Shown: positions 34,502 through 43,516 of the stretch, piece by piece
How the letters are laid out: the number at the start of each line of letters is the position of its first letter
Numbering within the stretch: position 1 is the first letter of the stretch
Source of the DNA: Sinorhizobium sp. B11
GTDB taxonomy: Bacteria > Pseudomonadota > Alphaproteobacteria > Rhizobiales > Rhizobiaceae
NCBI GenBank assembly: GCA_039725955.1
Contig: CP091034.1
Span: 3,534,001-3,598,000 of the forward strand
Direction: 5' to 3'
DNA: 64,000 nt
Notes under the pieces: model-generated
Told to the model about the DNA's origin: nothing
Databases searched by the model: none
What the model saw: only the letters and a program-made list of their open reading frames with translations
Program-made: the position numbers and the translations under genes

Positions 34502-36043
34502 TCATTCCATGACGGCACTATGGTCCATGGCCGGCGGCGCCTTCGGCTTCCTCAAAAGCAGCACCAGCGGCATGACGGCCAGCGACATCAGCATCAAGAG
34601 CTTGAAGTCATCAATATAGGCGATGATGGTCGACTGTAGTGTGATGAGGTCGTTGAGGGCGGCACGGCCGACTGCCGTCAGCGGACTGAGGCTCTGGGCA
34701 GCCGTCGCATTGAATGCATGGTTGAACGGCGTCACGTAGGCTGCGATCGACTCGTGATTGCTCTGCGTATTCTCGACGATCAGCGCCGAGACGATCGAGA
34801 TTCCGACCGAGGAGCCGATGTTACGCGACAGGTTGTAGAGGCCGGTCCCGTCGCCCCGCATCTGCGCCGGCAGCGTCGCAAAGGCGATCGTCGTCAGCGG
34901 CACGAACAGGAAGCCGAGGCCGGCACCCTGGATGAAGCCGACCGAAACGATCGTCCATTGCGAAACGTCAGGCGTCCAGCCGGTCATGTCGTACATTGCC
35001 CAGGCGGTCAGACCGAGGCCGAGCAAAAGCAGCCAGCGCGTATCGACCTTGCCGATCAGCCGGCCGACGATGAACATGCAGAGCATGGTCCCGAGCCCGC
35101 GCGGCCCCATGACGATGCCCGCCGTGATGACCGGATACCCCATCAGCGTCTGCAGATAGGGCGTCATCAGCGCCAGCGAGGCGAGATAGGTAATGCCGAT
35201 CACGAAGATGAAGATCATGCTGACGGTGAAATTCTGGTCGAGGAACAGCCGCGGATTGACGAAGGATTTCTCCGCCGTCAGCGTATGCACCAGAAGCAGA
35301 TAGAAGGCCGCAGCGCAGACGATCGCTTCGACGACGATTTCGCCCGAAGAGAACCAGTCAAGCTGCTCGCCGCGATCAAGGAAGAGCTGCAGCGCGGCGA
35401 TGAACAGGCTCATCATCCCGAAGCCGAACCAGTCGAGCTTGGCGAGCGCATCCCTCTTCGTCTCTGAAACGAAGATGACGATGCCGGCAAAGGCAAGTGC
35501 GCCGATTGGGATGTTAATGTAGAAGACCCAGCGCCAGCTGATATTGTCGGTCAGCCAGCCGCCGATGACAGGCCCCAGAACCGGCCCGACCATGACCGAG
35601 ACGCCGAATAGGGCCATGGCCGAGCCGCGCTCCTCGACGGAATAGATGTCGAGGAGGATGCCTTGGGAAAGGGGAACGAGCGAGGCGCCGAACAGGCCCT
35701 GCAGCAGCCGGAAGGCAACGATTTGCGGCAGCGACTGCGCCAGACCGCACAGGATGGAGGCGACGACGAAGCCGACGATCGCCGTCAAAAGCACGCGCTT
35801 GCGGCCGAACTTGGCGGCAAGGAAGCCCGATGGCGGCGTCATGATGGCGGCCGCGACGATGTAGGAGGTCAAGACCCAGTTGATCTGGTCGGCGGAAGCC
35901 GAAACGCTGCCCTGGATATAGGGCAGCGCCACGTTGGCAATCGTCGTATCCAGCGCCTGCATGATGACGGCCAGAATGACGCAGGCCGTGATCGCGCCGC
36001 GATTGGCAACGGGGGTTGCCGGTGATGCAGGAGCATTGCTCAT
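34502..36043 (-). CDS. EmrB/QacA-type MFS drug exporter (DHA2, 14 segments)
   Basis: This 513-aa MFS transporter has about 14 membrane segments. Motif D1-like ALDTTIANVALPYIQGSV, motif A GFLAAKFGRKRVLL and motif C GVSVMVGPVLGPVIGGWL are all present, which places it with DHA2 proton-drug antiporters. With the EmrA-like adaptor it forms a tripartite pump, the arrangement called RmrAB in Rhizobium etli, where it exports flavonoids and other toxic plant compounds. The gene follows emrA by five bases. Confidence 0.92.
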   Translation of the reverse strand: MSNAPASPATPVANRGAITACVILAVIMQALDTTIANVALPYIQGSVSASADQINWVLTSYIVAAAIMTPPSGFLAAKFGRKRVLLTAIVGFVVASILCGLAQSLPQIVAFRLLQGLFGASLVPLSQGILLDIYSVEERGSAMALFGVSVMVGPVLGPVIGGWLTDNISWRWVFYINIPIGALAFAGIVIFVSETKRDALAKLDWFGFGMMSLFIAALQLFLDRGEQLDWFSSGEIVVEAIVCAAAFYLLLVHTLTAEKSFVNPRLFLDQNFTVSMIFIFVIGITYLASLALMTPYLQTLMGYPVITAGIVMGPRGLGTMLCMFIVGRLIGKVDTRWLLLLGLGLTAWAMYDMTGWTPDVSQWTIVSVGFIQGAGLGFLFVPLTTIAFATLPAQMRGDGTGLYNLSRNIGSSVGISIVSALIVENTQSNHESIAAYVTPFNHAFNATAAQSLSPLTAVGRAALNDLITLQSTIIAYIDDFKLLMLMSLAVMPLVLLLRKPKAPPAMDHSAVME

Positions 36044-36048
36044 GGCCG

Positions 36049-37266
36049 TTACTCGTGGCTCTTGGCCTGGCCCAGAAGGTTGCTGATGAAATCGGGAAGG
36101 CCGCGTGCATGACCGGTATCGACATCGACGACCGTGCTCATGCCGACGCGAAGCGGCGGCTTGCCTTCGGTCTCATCGATGCTGACGCGCATCGGAATGC
36201 GCTGCACGACCTTCACCCAGTTGCCGGTGGTGTTCTGTGCCGGCAGCAGCGAGAAGGATGAGCCGGAAGCCGGGCTGATGCTCTCGACCTTGCCCTTCCA
36301 AACGACGCCCGGATAGGTATCGACATAGATGTCGGCCGTCTGGCCCGGCTTGACATAGGTGAGTTCGGTTTCCTTCGGGCTGGCGGAGATCCACAGATGG
36401 GTGGTCGAAACCAGTGAGAAGGCCTGCTGCGAAGCCTGCAGGTAGGAACCGACCTGCAATGCGTTCACATTGGTCACGATACCGTCGAACGGTGCCTTGA
36501 CGATGCTGTGGTCGAGTTCGCGCTGGTCGTTGTCGACCTGCGATTTGGCCTGCAGGTAAAGCGGGTTCTCCTCGACCGGTTGATCGGCATTGCCGCCGAG
36601 CTGGGCGAGTGTCGTTGCGGCTTCCGCCTTGGCGACGGAAACCTTCTGCTGTGCGACCTCAAGATTGTGCTTGGCTTCGTCATAGGCCGACTGCGTGGCG
36701 CTGCCGTTGTTGACGAGGTTCTGCTGCCGGTCGAACTGGTCCTGATAATAGGGCAGATCGGCTTCGGCCTGGGTGATTTCGGTCAGCGACTGCCGGTAGC
36801 TGGCCTGCATATTCATGATCTGGTTGCGCTGTGCGCCGAGCTGCGCCTTGGCGCCATCGAGCGCGATCTTGAAGGAATCCGACTGCAGGCTGAAGAGCAC
36901 CTGTCCTGCCTTGACCTGCTCGTTCTCATGCACGTTGATCTTGTCGACGATGCCCGAAACGTCGGTGGTGATGCCCACCATGTCCGCCTGGATATAGGCA
37001 TTGTCGGTCGACATGATCTGACCGCCATTGACGTAATAGTAGCCGCCGACGGCGAGCGCCACGGGCAGCAGTGCAAAGAGAACGGGACGGGTGAAGCTGC
37101 GCCGGCGGCGGACCTTATTGCCGCCAGGCGCAGCCACCGCGACAGCCGCAGGCGCTGAATTGGATGAAGGCGCCTCAGCTACCGTTTCCGGTTGTTGGGT
37201 AATTTCTTCGACAGGTTTTTTGGCATTGGCGTCGGACACGACGCGCAAGGAGGATTGATCAGCCAT
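36049..37266 (-). CDS. EmrA-type efflux adaptor (HlyD family)
   Basis: This 405-aa protein has a Pro/Ala-rich cytoplasmic N-terminus of about 60 residues, one membrane segment (about 63-80, PVLFALLPVALAVGGYYYV), the lipoyl half-motifs VSGIVDKINVHENEQVKAGQVLFSL and IVKAPFDGIVTNVNALQVGSYL, and a long coiled-coil hairpin (about 120-225). It pairs with the EmrB-like exporter. The start at 37266 overlaps the marR stop by eight bases (ATGGCTGA), so translation is coupled. Confidence 0.92.
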   Translation of the reverse strand: MADQSSLRVVSDANAKKPVEEITQQPETVAEAPSSNSAPAAVAVAAPGGNKVRRRRSFTRPVLFALLPVALAVGGYYYVNGGQIMSTDNAYIQADMVGITTDVSGIVDKINVHENEQVKAGQVLFSLQSDSFKIALDGAKAQLGAQRNQIMNMQASYRQSLTEITQAEADLPYYQDQFDRQQNLVNNGSATQSAYDEAKHNLEVAQQKVSVAKAEAATTLAQLGGNADQPVEENPLYLQAKSQVDNDQRELDHSIVKAPFDGIVTNVNALQVGSYLQASQQAFSLVSTTHLWISASPKETELTYVKPGQTADIYVDTYPGVVWKGKVESISPASGSSFSLLPAQNTTGNWVKVVQRIPMRVSIDETEGKPPLRVGMSTVVDVDTGHARGLPDFISNLLGQAKSHE

Positions 37267-37723
37267 GATTCGTCTCATTCTCGGCGACCGGGGACCGGCA
37301 CGCCTGCACCAGGTTCGTCTTCATTACGGATAGGATATGGAAAAGCTGCTCGCGCTGTTCCGGCGCGATGCTTTCCAGCGCTTCGCCGCGAGTCACGTCG
37401 CCGATCTCACGCATTTCGGCGAGAATCGGATGGGCAGCCTCGCGCATGTAAAGCAGCCAGATGCGCCGGTCGGTCGGGTGCTGGCGGCGCTCGATCAGGC
37501 CGCGCTCGGCGAGCTTGTCCAGGATGCGGACCAGCGTGATCGGCTCGATTTCGAGGATTTCGGCAAGCCCGCTCTGATGGATGCCCTCATTGTTGGCGAG
37601 ATAGGCCAGCGTCTGCCACTGAGACCGCGTCAGCCCAAGGTCCTTTGCGCGCTGCTCGAACCGCTTGCGCAACAGGCGGGCGACGTCGTGCAGAAGAAAA
37701 CCGAGTGTTGGATTGTTGGTCAT
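37259..37723 (-). CDS. MarR-family regulator of the emrAB-like operon
   Basis: This 154-aa winged-helix regulator starts MTNNPTLGFLLHDVARLLRKRF. Its DNA-binding core is LTRSQWQTLAYLANNEGIHQSGLAEILEIEPITLVRILDKLAERGLIERRQHPTDRR (about residues 30-85, given here only to describe the wing). It heads the marR-emrA-emrB operon and is likely its repressor, released by phenolic or other lipophilic ligands. A palindrome at 37780-37792 upstream is a candidate operator. Confidence 0.9.
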   Translation of the reverse strand: MTNNPTLGFLLHDVARLLRKRFEQRAKDLGLTRSQWQTLAYLANNEGIHQSGLAEILEIEPITLVRILDKLAERGLIERRQHPTDRRIWLLYMREAAHPILAEMREIGDVTRGEALESIAPEQREQLFHILSVMKTNLVQACRSPVAENETNHG

Positions 37724-37779
37724 TTACCTTCGCCGGCTAGTAATAAGCATCCTTATGATAATGGTAGATATATTGAGCA

Positions 37780-37792
37780 TGTGCAATGCACA
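37780..37792. promoter_or_regulatory. Candidate MarR operator
   Basis: TGTGCA-A-TGCACA is a perfect six-base inverted repeat, 57 bases upstream of the marR start codon. Its symmetry suits a MarR dimer. GCATG flanks on both sides add partial further symmetry. Confidence 0.4.
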
Positions 37793-37949
37793 AGCATGCA
37801 GCCTCAAGATTCCGCAGCTGCGGCCAAAATGCCGCAGCCCACCGTTCGGCGAGCCTTCCGATCTGGTTTTGAGCGACCCAAGCTGGCGTCGAAACGCCTC
37901 GCGCAAATGTGATGACGCGACACATCCGCAGAAATGCAGGGGTTTGCGG

Positions 37950-37979
37950 AACGCCAAATCAATGCGAACAATTGGCGTT
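37950..37979. promoter_or_regulatory. Inverted repeat upstream of the second RND operon
   Basis: AACGCCAA and TTGGCGTT form a perfect eight-base inverted repeat with a 14-base spacer, about 240 bases before the adaptor start. It could be an operator or part of a transcript leader; no regulator gene for this operon is adjacent other than marR. Confidence 0.35.
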
Positions 37980-38218
37980 TGCAATTTTTGGATTTCTCCC
38001 GTTTATAGTCTGTCTTCATAGGGTTACGGAGATCAGGATTTTCTCCTTCCGGTTGATTTCGAGGTGCTGGCTTGCACCTGTCATCTTCCCGGCAGCCACG
38101 CATGAGTAGAATTCGGACTTAGGACGAAGGCTCATGCTTTCGTCCCGGCAGACATGAACAGCAATTTTCAGGCATAGGTTCAGGCGGCTGCATTCGGCCG
38201 CCCGCAAGGGGGACCGGA

Positions 38219-39394
38219 ATGGCTTATTCGTTTCGACAGACACTGGCGCTCGGCTGCTTTGCGGCCCTCCTGCCGCTTATCGCTGAAGCGCAGCAAGCGG
38301 CTGCCCCCCCGCCCGTCACCGTTGCCAAGCCCGTGGTGCGCGATGTGGTCGACAATGACGAGTTCATCGGCCGTTTTGAACCGGTCGACGAGGTCTCGGT
38401 CCGCTCGCGCGTCGGCGGCTACCTGCAGGAAGTTGACTTCACCGACGGCGCTCTGGTGAAAAAGGGCGACCGGCTCTTCGTCATCGATCAGAGGCCGTTC
38501 GTCACCGCACTCAATCAGGCCAATGCCGCACTTGAAGCGTCGAAATCGGCTCTGGTCTTTGCCGACGCACAATATAAGCGCGCCCAGTCGCTGGCTTCGA
38601 GCGGCAGCCAATCGGCCCAGACACTGGACGATCGCCGCCGTGAGTTCGATTCCGCGCAGGCCAATGTCCGCGGCGCGCAGGCTGCAGCCGATCGTGCTGC
38701 GCTCGACATGGAATATACCGAGATCGCCGCCCCCCTTAGCGGCCGCATCGACCGGCGCCTGATCTCTGCCGGCAATCTCGTACAGACCGACCAGACAGTG
38801 CTAACGACGATTGTTTCTCTCGACCCGATCGATTTCTATTTCGATGTCGATGAGCGCCGCCTGCTCAACTTCGCAGATACGGCACGCAAGCTCGGCAAGG
38901 ATCTCCAGCAGGGCGGCGGCGGACTGGATGTCACCGTGACGATCTCGGATCCCAATGCAAAACCGTTCCAGGGGAAACTCGATTTCGCCGAGAACCGGAT
39001 CGACAACGAGAGCGGCACCATTCGTCTGCGTGCCCGCTTCCCCAATCCCGATCTCGTTCTTCAGCCCGGCCTCTTCGGCCGCATTCAGGTTGAAGCCTCC
39101 AACACCTACCAGGCCATTCTCGTCCCTGACGAGGCAATCGGCTCTGACCAGAACGAGCGCGTCGTCTACGTCGTCGGCGCCGATGGCACCGTGTCGACCA
39201 AGTCCGTGAGGCCCGGTCCGCGGCTCTACGGTTACCGTGTCATTCGTGAAGGCCTCGACGGCACCGAGACGATCATCGTCAACGGCCTGATACGCGCCCG
39301 ACCGGGTGCGAAGGTAACACCTCAGATGACCGAATTGCCCAAGCAGCGGACGGATGCTCCGCCGGAAACAGCCGGCGCGGAGAGCGGCCAATGA
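38219..39394 (+). CDS. RND efflux adaptor, second system
   Basis: This 391-aa protein has a Sec signal peptide (MAYSFRQTLALGCFAALLPLIAEA), the half-motifs RVGGYLQEVDFTDGALVKKGDRLFVID and IAAPLSGRIDRRLISAGNLV, and the adaptor beta-barrel. It belongs with HAE1-type RND pumps (cf. Brucella BepD/BepF). Its stop codon overlaps the permease start by four bases (ATGA). It differs clearly from the adaptor at 27303, so the two pumps are not recent duplicates. Confidence 0.92.
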   Translation: MAYSFRQTLALGCFAALLPLIAEAQQAAAPPPVTVAKPVVRDVVDNDEFIGRFEPVDEVSVRSRVGGYLQEVDFTDGALVKKGDRLFVIDQRPFVTALNQANAALEASKSALVFADAQYKRAQSLASSGSQSAQTLDDRRREFDSAQANVRGAQAAADRAALDMEYTEIAAPLSGRIDRRLISAGNLVQTDQTVLTTIVSLDPIDFYFDVDERRLLNFADTARKLGKDLQQGGGGLDVTVTISDPNAKPFQGKLDFAENRIDNESGTIRLRARFPNPDLVLQPGLFGRIQVEASNTYQAILVPDEAIGSDQNERVVYVVGADGTVSTKSVRPGPRLYGYRVIREGLDGTETIIVNGLIRARPGAKVTPQMTELPKQRTDAPPETAGAESGQ

Positions 39395-42300
39395 GATTTG
39401 CCCATTTCTTCGTAGACCGGCCGATCTTTGCGGCCGTCATCTCCATTGTTCTCCTTGTTGTCGGCAGCATTGCCTACACGCAATTGCCGGTCTCCCAATA
39501 TCCGGAGATTGCACCGCCGACCATCGTCGTGCGCACCTCCTATCCGGGCGCCGACCCGCAGACGATTGCCGATACGGTTTCGACCCCGCTCGAACAGCAG
39601 ATCAACGGCGTCGAAGACATGCTCTACATGTCTTCCTACTCCAGCGCCGATGGCGCCATGTCGCTGACGATCACCTTCAAGCTCGGTACCGATCTCGACA
39701 AGGTCCAGGTTCTTGTGCAGAACCGCGTTTCCATCGCCCTGCCCCGACTTCCCGAGGAAGTCCAGCGTCTTGGCGTGACCACCGACAAGAGCTCGCCTGA
39801 CCTGATGATGGTCGTGCACCTCCTGTCCCCGTCGCATCGCTATGACCAGCTCTACGTTTCGAACTATGCCCGCAACCGCATACGCGACGTTCTTGTACGC
39901 CTTGATGGTGTCGGTGACGTGCAGCTCTTCGGTGAGCGCCAATATTCGATGCGAATCTGGCTGGATCCGGAAAAGCTCTCCGCCTACGGAATGACATCCG
40001 ATGATGTCGTCGCCGCATTGAGAGACCAGAACGTCCAGGTATCGGGCGGCAAGATCGGCGCTCCGCCGGTGACCGGCAAGAATGCGTTCGAATATACGGT
40101 GCGAACGGACGGACGTTTCTCGGATGTACGCCAGTTCCGGTACGTCATCGTGAAATCGACGGCCAGCGGCCGGCTCGTGTCGCTGCAGGATGTCGCCCGC
40201 ATTGAACTCGGCGCACAGGATTACGTCACCAACAGTTATCTCAACAATGACCCGGCCGTCGCCCTCGGCATCTTCGCCCGCCCGGGAACCAATGCGCTGG
40301 ATACGGCCCATCAGATCCAGGGCATCATGAAGGATCTGTCGCAGAACTTCCCGCAGGGCCTGGAATATCGGATCGTCTACGATACGACCGAATTCATCTC
40401 GGATTCGATCAATGAGGTCTACAGGACCATCGCCGAGGCTGCGATCCTCGTGGCGATCGTCGTTCTCGTCTTCCTGCAATCCTGGCGAACCGCCCTCATT
40501 CCGATCATCGCCATTCCCGTGTCGCTGATCGGCACCTTCGCCGTCCTGCTCGCCTTCGGCTTCTCTCTCAATATGCTGACGCTGTTCGGCCTCGTCCTGG
40601 CAATCGGTATCGTCGTCGACGACGCGATCGTGGTAGTGGAAAATGTCGAGCGAAACCTGGCGCGCGGCATGACCCCGAAACAGGCGGCGCACGTCACGAT
40701 GGACGAAGTCGGGACCGCCGTGGTCGCCATCTCGCTGGTGCTGATCGCCGTATTCGTGCCAACGGCCTTCATTCCGGGTATTTCCGGACAGTTCTACAAA
40801 CAGTTCGCGGTGACGATTTCAGTCACGACGGCGATTTCCGCATTGAATTCGCTGACGCTTTCGCCCGCACTGGCAGGCATATTGCTGAAAACCCACGATC
40901 ACGAGACCAAGCGCAAGAACATCTTCTCCCAGTTGGGAAGCGGGCTTGCGAATGGCTTCAATCGCGGATTCGATCGGATGAGCTCTGGCTATTCCTGGAT
41001 CGTCCGGCACCTCGTCAGCAGTTGGGTAGGATTGACAGCTTCGCTTGTTGTCTTCGCCGGCCTGCTCGGAGCGACATGGTATATGGGACAGAAGGTTCCC
41101 TCGGGCTTCATCCCGACAATGGACCAGGGTTACGCAATCGTCGTCATCCAGCTTCCGGACGGCGCCTCGCTGGCGCGTACCGACGCCGTCGTCAAGCAGG
41201 TGGGCGATATCGCCCGTACGGTGCCCGGTGTCGGCAATGCCGTGCAATTTGCCGGCTTCAGCGGAGCGACCTTCACGAACGCTTCGAATTCCGGCGTCGT
41301 CTTCGTCCCCTTCAAATCCTTTGCTGAACGTGAAGAGGGCGGCGAAACCGCCAACAAGATCATTGGCGAACTGTACGGCAAGCTGCAGAGCATCCAGGAA
41401 GCCTTCATCATTGCCATCCCGCCGCCATCGGTGCGCGGCGTCGGTAATTCCGGCGGCTTCAAGATGCAGATCTCGGATCTTGAAAACGCGGACATGACGC
41501 GCGTCCTTGGTCTGGCCCGCCAGATGATGGGTGCGGCTGCAACCACACCCGGCCTGACCGGCGTCTTCACGACATTCTCGGATGCAAGCCCGCAATATTT
41601 CCTGGCGATCGACCGCGACAAGGCACGGTTCCTGAATGTGCCGATCCCCAATATCTTCAACGCTCTCTCCATCAACCTCGGCACTGCCTATGTGAACGAT
41701 TTCAACGCGTTCGGACGCGTCTACCAGGTTCGCGCCCAGGCCGACCGGCAATACCGCATGGACAGGGACGATATTCTCGCCCTGAAGGTTCGCTCGGCAA
41801 CCGGCGCGCTGGTTCCGCTTGGTACCCTGATGGATATCCAGGATTCCAGCGGTCCGGCACTCGTCCAGCGCTACAACATGTATGTCTCGGTGCCGCTGCA
41901 GGGCAATCCGACACCCGGTACATCGACGGGCGACGCCATCAAGAAGATGGAGGGTCTGGCTGCGCAGATCCTGCCGCCGGGGACGACCTTCGAATGGACC
42001 GAGCTTGCCTATCAGGAAACCCACACCGGCAATACCGCGATCTACATCTTCGCCCTGTCTGTCATTTTCGTCTTCCTTGCGCTTGCCGCGCAATATGAAA
42101 GCTGGGTCCTGCCTCTGGCGATCATCCTCATTGTTCCGCTGGCAGTGCTCGCCGCGTTGATCGGCGTCTGGCTGAGGGGAATGGACAACAACGTCCTCAC
42201 CCAGATCGGTCTGATCGTCCTGATCGGCCTTGCGGCCAAGAACGCCATTCTGATCGTCGAGTTTGCAAGACAGGCAGAAGAAGAGGGGAAAAGCGTCGTC

Positions 42301-42570
42301 GATGCCGCAATCGAGGCAAGCCATCTTCGCCTGCGCCCGATCCTGATGACGGCCTTCGCCTTCATCTTTGGCGTCCTGCCGCTTGCCATCGCCACCGGCC
42401 CCGGTGCTGAAATGCGCCAGTCGCTCGGCACGGCCGTGTTCTCGGGCATGTTGGGCGTGACGATCTTCGGCCTGTTCCTGACGCCGGTCTTCTACGTCGT
42501 GCTGCGCCGCTGGCGCAAAAAGCCGGCAGAAGCGCCGGCTCACGTCGATGCTGAGGAGAATGCTGCCTGA
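39391..42570 (+). CDS. RND efflux permease, second system (AcrB type)
   Basis: This 1059-aa HAE1 permease starts MRFAHFFVDRPIFAAVISIV and has the twelve-segment arrangement, the proton-relay pair in GIVVDDAIVVVENVERN and the lysine in GLAAKNAILIVEF. Periplasmic porter motifs such as PVSQYPEIAPPTIVVRTSYPG are present. It is translationally coupled to its adaptor. No outer-membrane TolC-type gene is in the window, so both RND pumps must use a channel encoded elsewhere. It converges on the phosphatase gene with a seven-base gap. Confidence 0.94.
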   Translation: MRFAHFFVDRPIFAAVISIVLLVVGSIAYTQLPVSQYPEIAPPTIVVRTSYPGADPQTIADTVSTPLEQQINGVEDMLYMSSYSSADGAMSLTITFKLGTDLDKVQVLVQNRVSIALPRLPEEVQRLGVTTDKSSPDLMMVVHLLSPSHRYDQLYVSNYARNRIRDVLVRLDGVGDVQLFGERQYSMRIWLDPEKLSAYGMTSDDVVAALRDQNVQVSGGKIGAPPVTGKNAFEYTVRTDGRFSDVRQFRYVIVKSTASGRLVSLQDVARIELGAQDYVTNSYLNNDPAVALGIFARPGTNALDTAHQIQGIMKDLSQNFPQGLEYRIVYDTTEFISDSINEVYRTIAEAAILVAIVVLVFLQSWRTALIPIIAIPVSLIGTFAVLLAFGFSLNMLTLFGLVLAIGIVVDDAIVVVENVERNLARGMTPKQAAHVTMDEVGTAVVAISLVLIAVFVPTAFIPGISGQFYKQFAVTISVTTAISALNSLTLSPALAGILLKTHDHETKRKNIFSQLGSGLANGFNRGFDRMSSGYSWIVRHLVSSWVGLTASLVVFAGLLGATWYMGQKVPSGFIPTMDQGYAIVVIQLPDGASLARTDAVVKQVGDIARTVPGVGNAVQFAGFSGATFTNASNSGVVFVPFKSFAEREEGGETANKIIGELYGKLQSIQEAFIIAIPPPSVRGVGNSGGFKMQISDLENADMTRVLGLARQMMGAAATTPGLTGVFTTFSDASPQYFLAIDRDKARFLNVPIPNIFNALSINLGTAYVNDFNAFGRVYQVRAQADRQYRMDRDDILALKVRSATGALVPLGTLMDIQDSSGPALVQRYNMYVSVPLQGNPTPGTSTGDAIKKMEGLAAQILPPGTTFEWTELAYQETHTGNTAIYIFALSVIFVFLALAAQYESWVLPLAIILIVPLAVLAALIGVWLRGMDNNVLTQIGLIVLIGLAAKNAILIVEFARQAEEEGKSVVDAAIEASHLRLRPILMTAFAFIFGVLPLAIATGPGAEMRQSLGTAVFSGMLGVTIFGLFLTPVFYVVLRRWRKKPAEAPAHVDAEENAA

Positions 42571-42577
42571 GCTAGTT

Positions 42578-43360
42578 TCAGGTGGAAAACAGGTAAACCT
42601 GTCCCTGCCAGAAACGGGCGACGGAGAGCCTGCCGCTCCGGAAGGCACGGGTATCGAGGTTGAGCCGCATCGGCTGCACGTCCGGCTGGTCGCTGGGCGT
42701 GTGACCATGCACGATGAGTTTCGGCAATGGCAGCGAGCTTTCCAGGAAACGCTGGCGGATGAAGGCCATGTCGTCATCGGCCTGTTCTTCGAGCGATACC
42801 CGCGGGTCGATGCCCGCATGTACGAAGGCGACATTGGGCGTATCGAGCATGATCGGCAGGGTGCGGATGAAATCGATATGCGTATGCGGCAGCGACTGGC
42901 GGATGAAGGCGTCAAGTTGCGCACCGGAGCGGAAGACGAGCGGCAGGTGATCGGGATCGAGACCGTAGGAGCGCAGAAGCTCAGCCGCCCCCATCGTCAT
43001 CCAGTCGTCGTAGGACGCCCAGCCGTCAATATAGTCGAGCATGACGATCTCGTGGTTGCCGGCAAGGCAAATGCGCTCGAATCCTTCCGGCGCCGGGTCC
43101 ATGAGATGGCTGATGACATGTGCCGATTGCGGACCGCGATCGATATAATCGCCGAGCATGACGATGAGCTTCTTGCCCGGCAGATGTTCTGCATCACGTA
43201 CGATCGCCTCTTCCGCTTTCTGCAGCAGGTCGAGACGACCATGCACGTCGCCGATGGCATAGGTCGGGATCTCTGCTATATCCATGCTCACGCGCGGGCG
43301 CGGCTGACGACCAGCCTTCGAACCCTCGCGGCTTCGTGCAAGAGAATCACTCATCATCAT
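42578..43360 (-). CDS. PPP-family metallophosphatase (serine/threonine phosphatase-like)
   Basis: This 260-aa protein has all PPP signature motifs: GDVHGR (about residue 37), GDYIDRGPQS, GNHEIVML and, near the C-terminus, VHGHTPSDQP, with a further metal-ligand His in AFVHAGIDPR. These bind two metal ions. The family contains bacterial serine/threonine protein phosphatases and nucleotide or diadenosine polyphosphatases, and the substrate is not settled by motifs. Three consecutive ATGs make the start uncertain by six bases. Confidence 0.88.
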   Translation of the reverse strand: MMMSDSLARSREGSKAGRQPRPRVSMDIAEIPTYAIGDVHGRLDLLQKAEEAIVRDAEHLPGKKLIVMLGDYIDRGPQSAHVISHLMDPAPEGFERICLAGNHEIVMLDYIDGWASYDDWMTMGAAELLRSYGLDPDHLPLVFRSGAQLDAFIRQSLPHTHIDFIRTLPIMLDTPNVAFVHAGIDPRVSLEEQADDDMAFIRQRFLESSLPLPKLIVHGHTPSDQPDVQPMRLNLDTRAFRSGRLSVARFWQGQVYLFST

Positions 43361-43516
43361 TCCTGATCAGTTCGCCGTCCCTTAACCATAACTAGAGCAT
43401 ACGGCAAGGCGATCAAGCTGGTAAGAAAATTCAACCAGCAGCGCTTTTGTGAAAAAACCGGCCTTACGCAAGCCGATGCAATCACGCACTTTTTTAGCTT
43501 TGGGAAAGAGTGGCAG

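Larger units (their letters stand above)
37724..38218. other. Divergent gap between marR and the second RND operon
   Basis: About 495 bases without a convincing gene. It contains the palindrome at 37780-37792 near marR and an inverted repeat at 37950-37979. The remainder shows no recognisable RNA gene. It should carry promoters for marR-emrAB (minus) and the RND pair (plus). Confidence 0.6.

Noticed and set aside
40819..42924. A 701-aa frame opposite the second RND permease
   Set aside because: Antisense shadow of a conserved gene; no recognisable domains.
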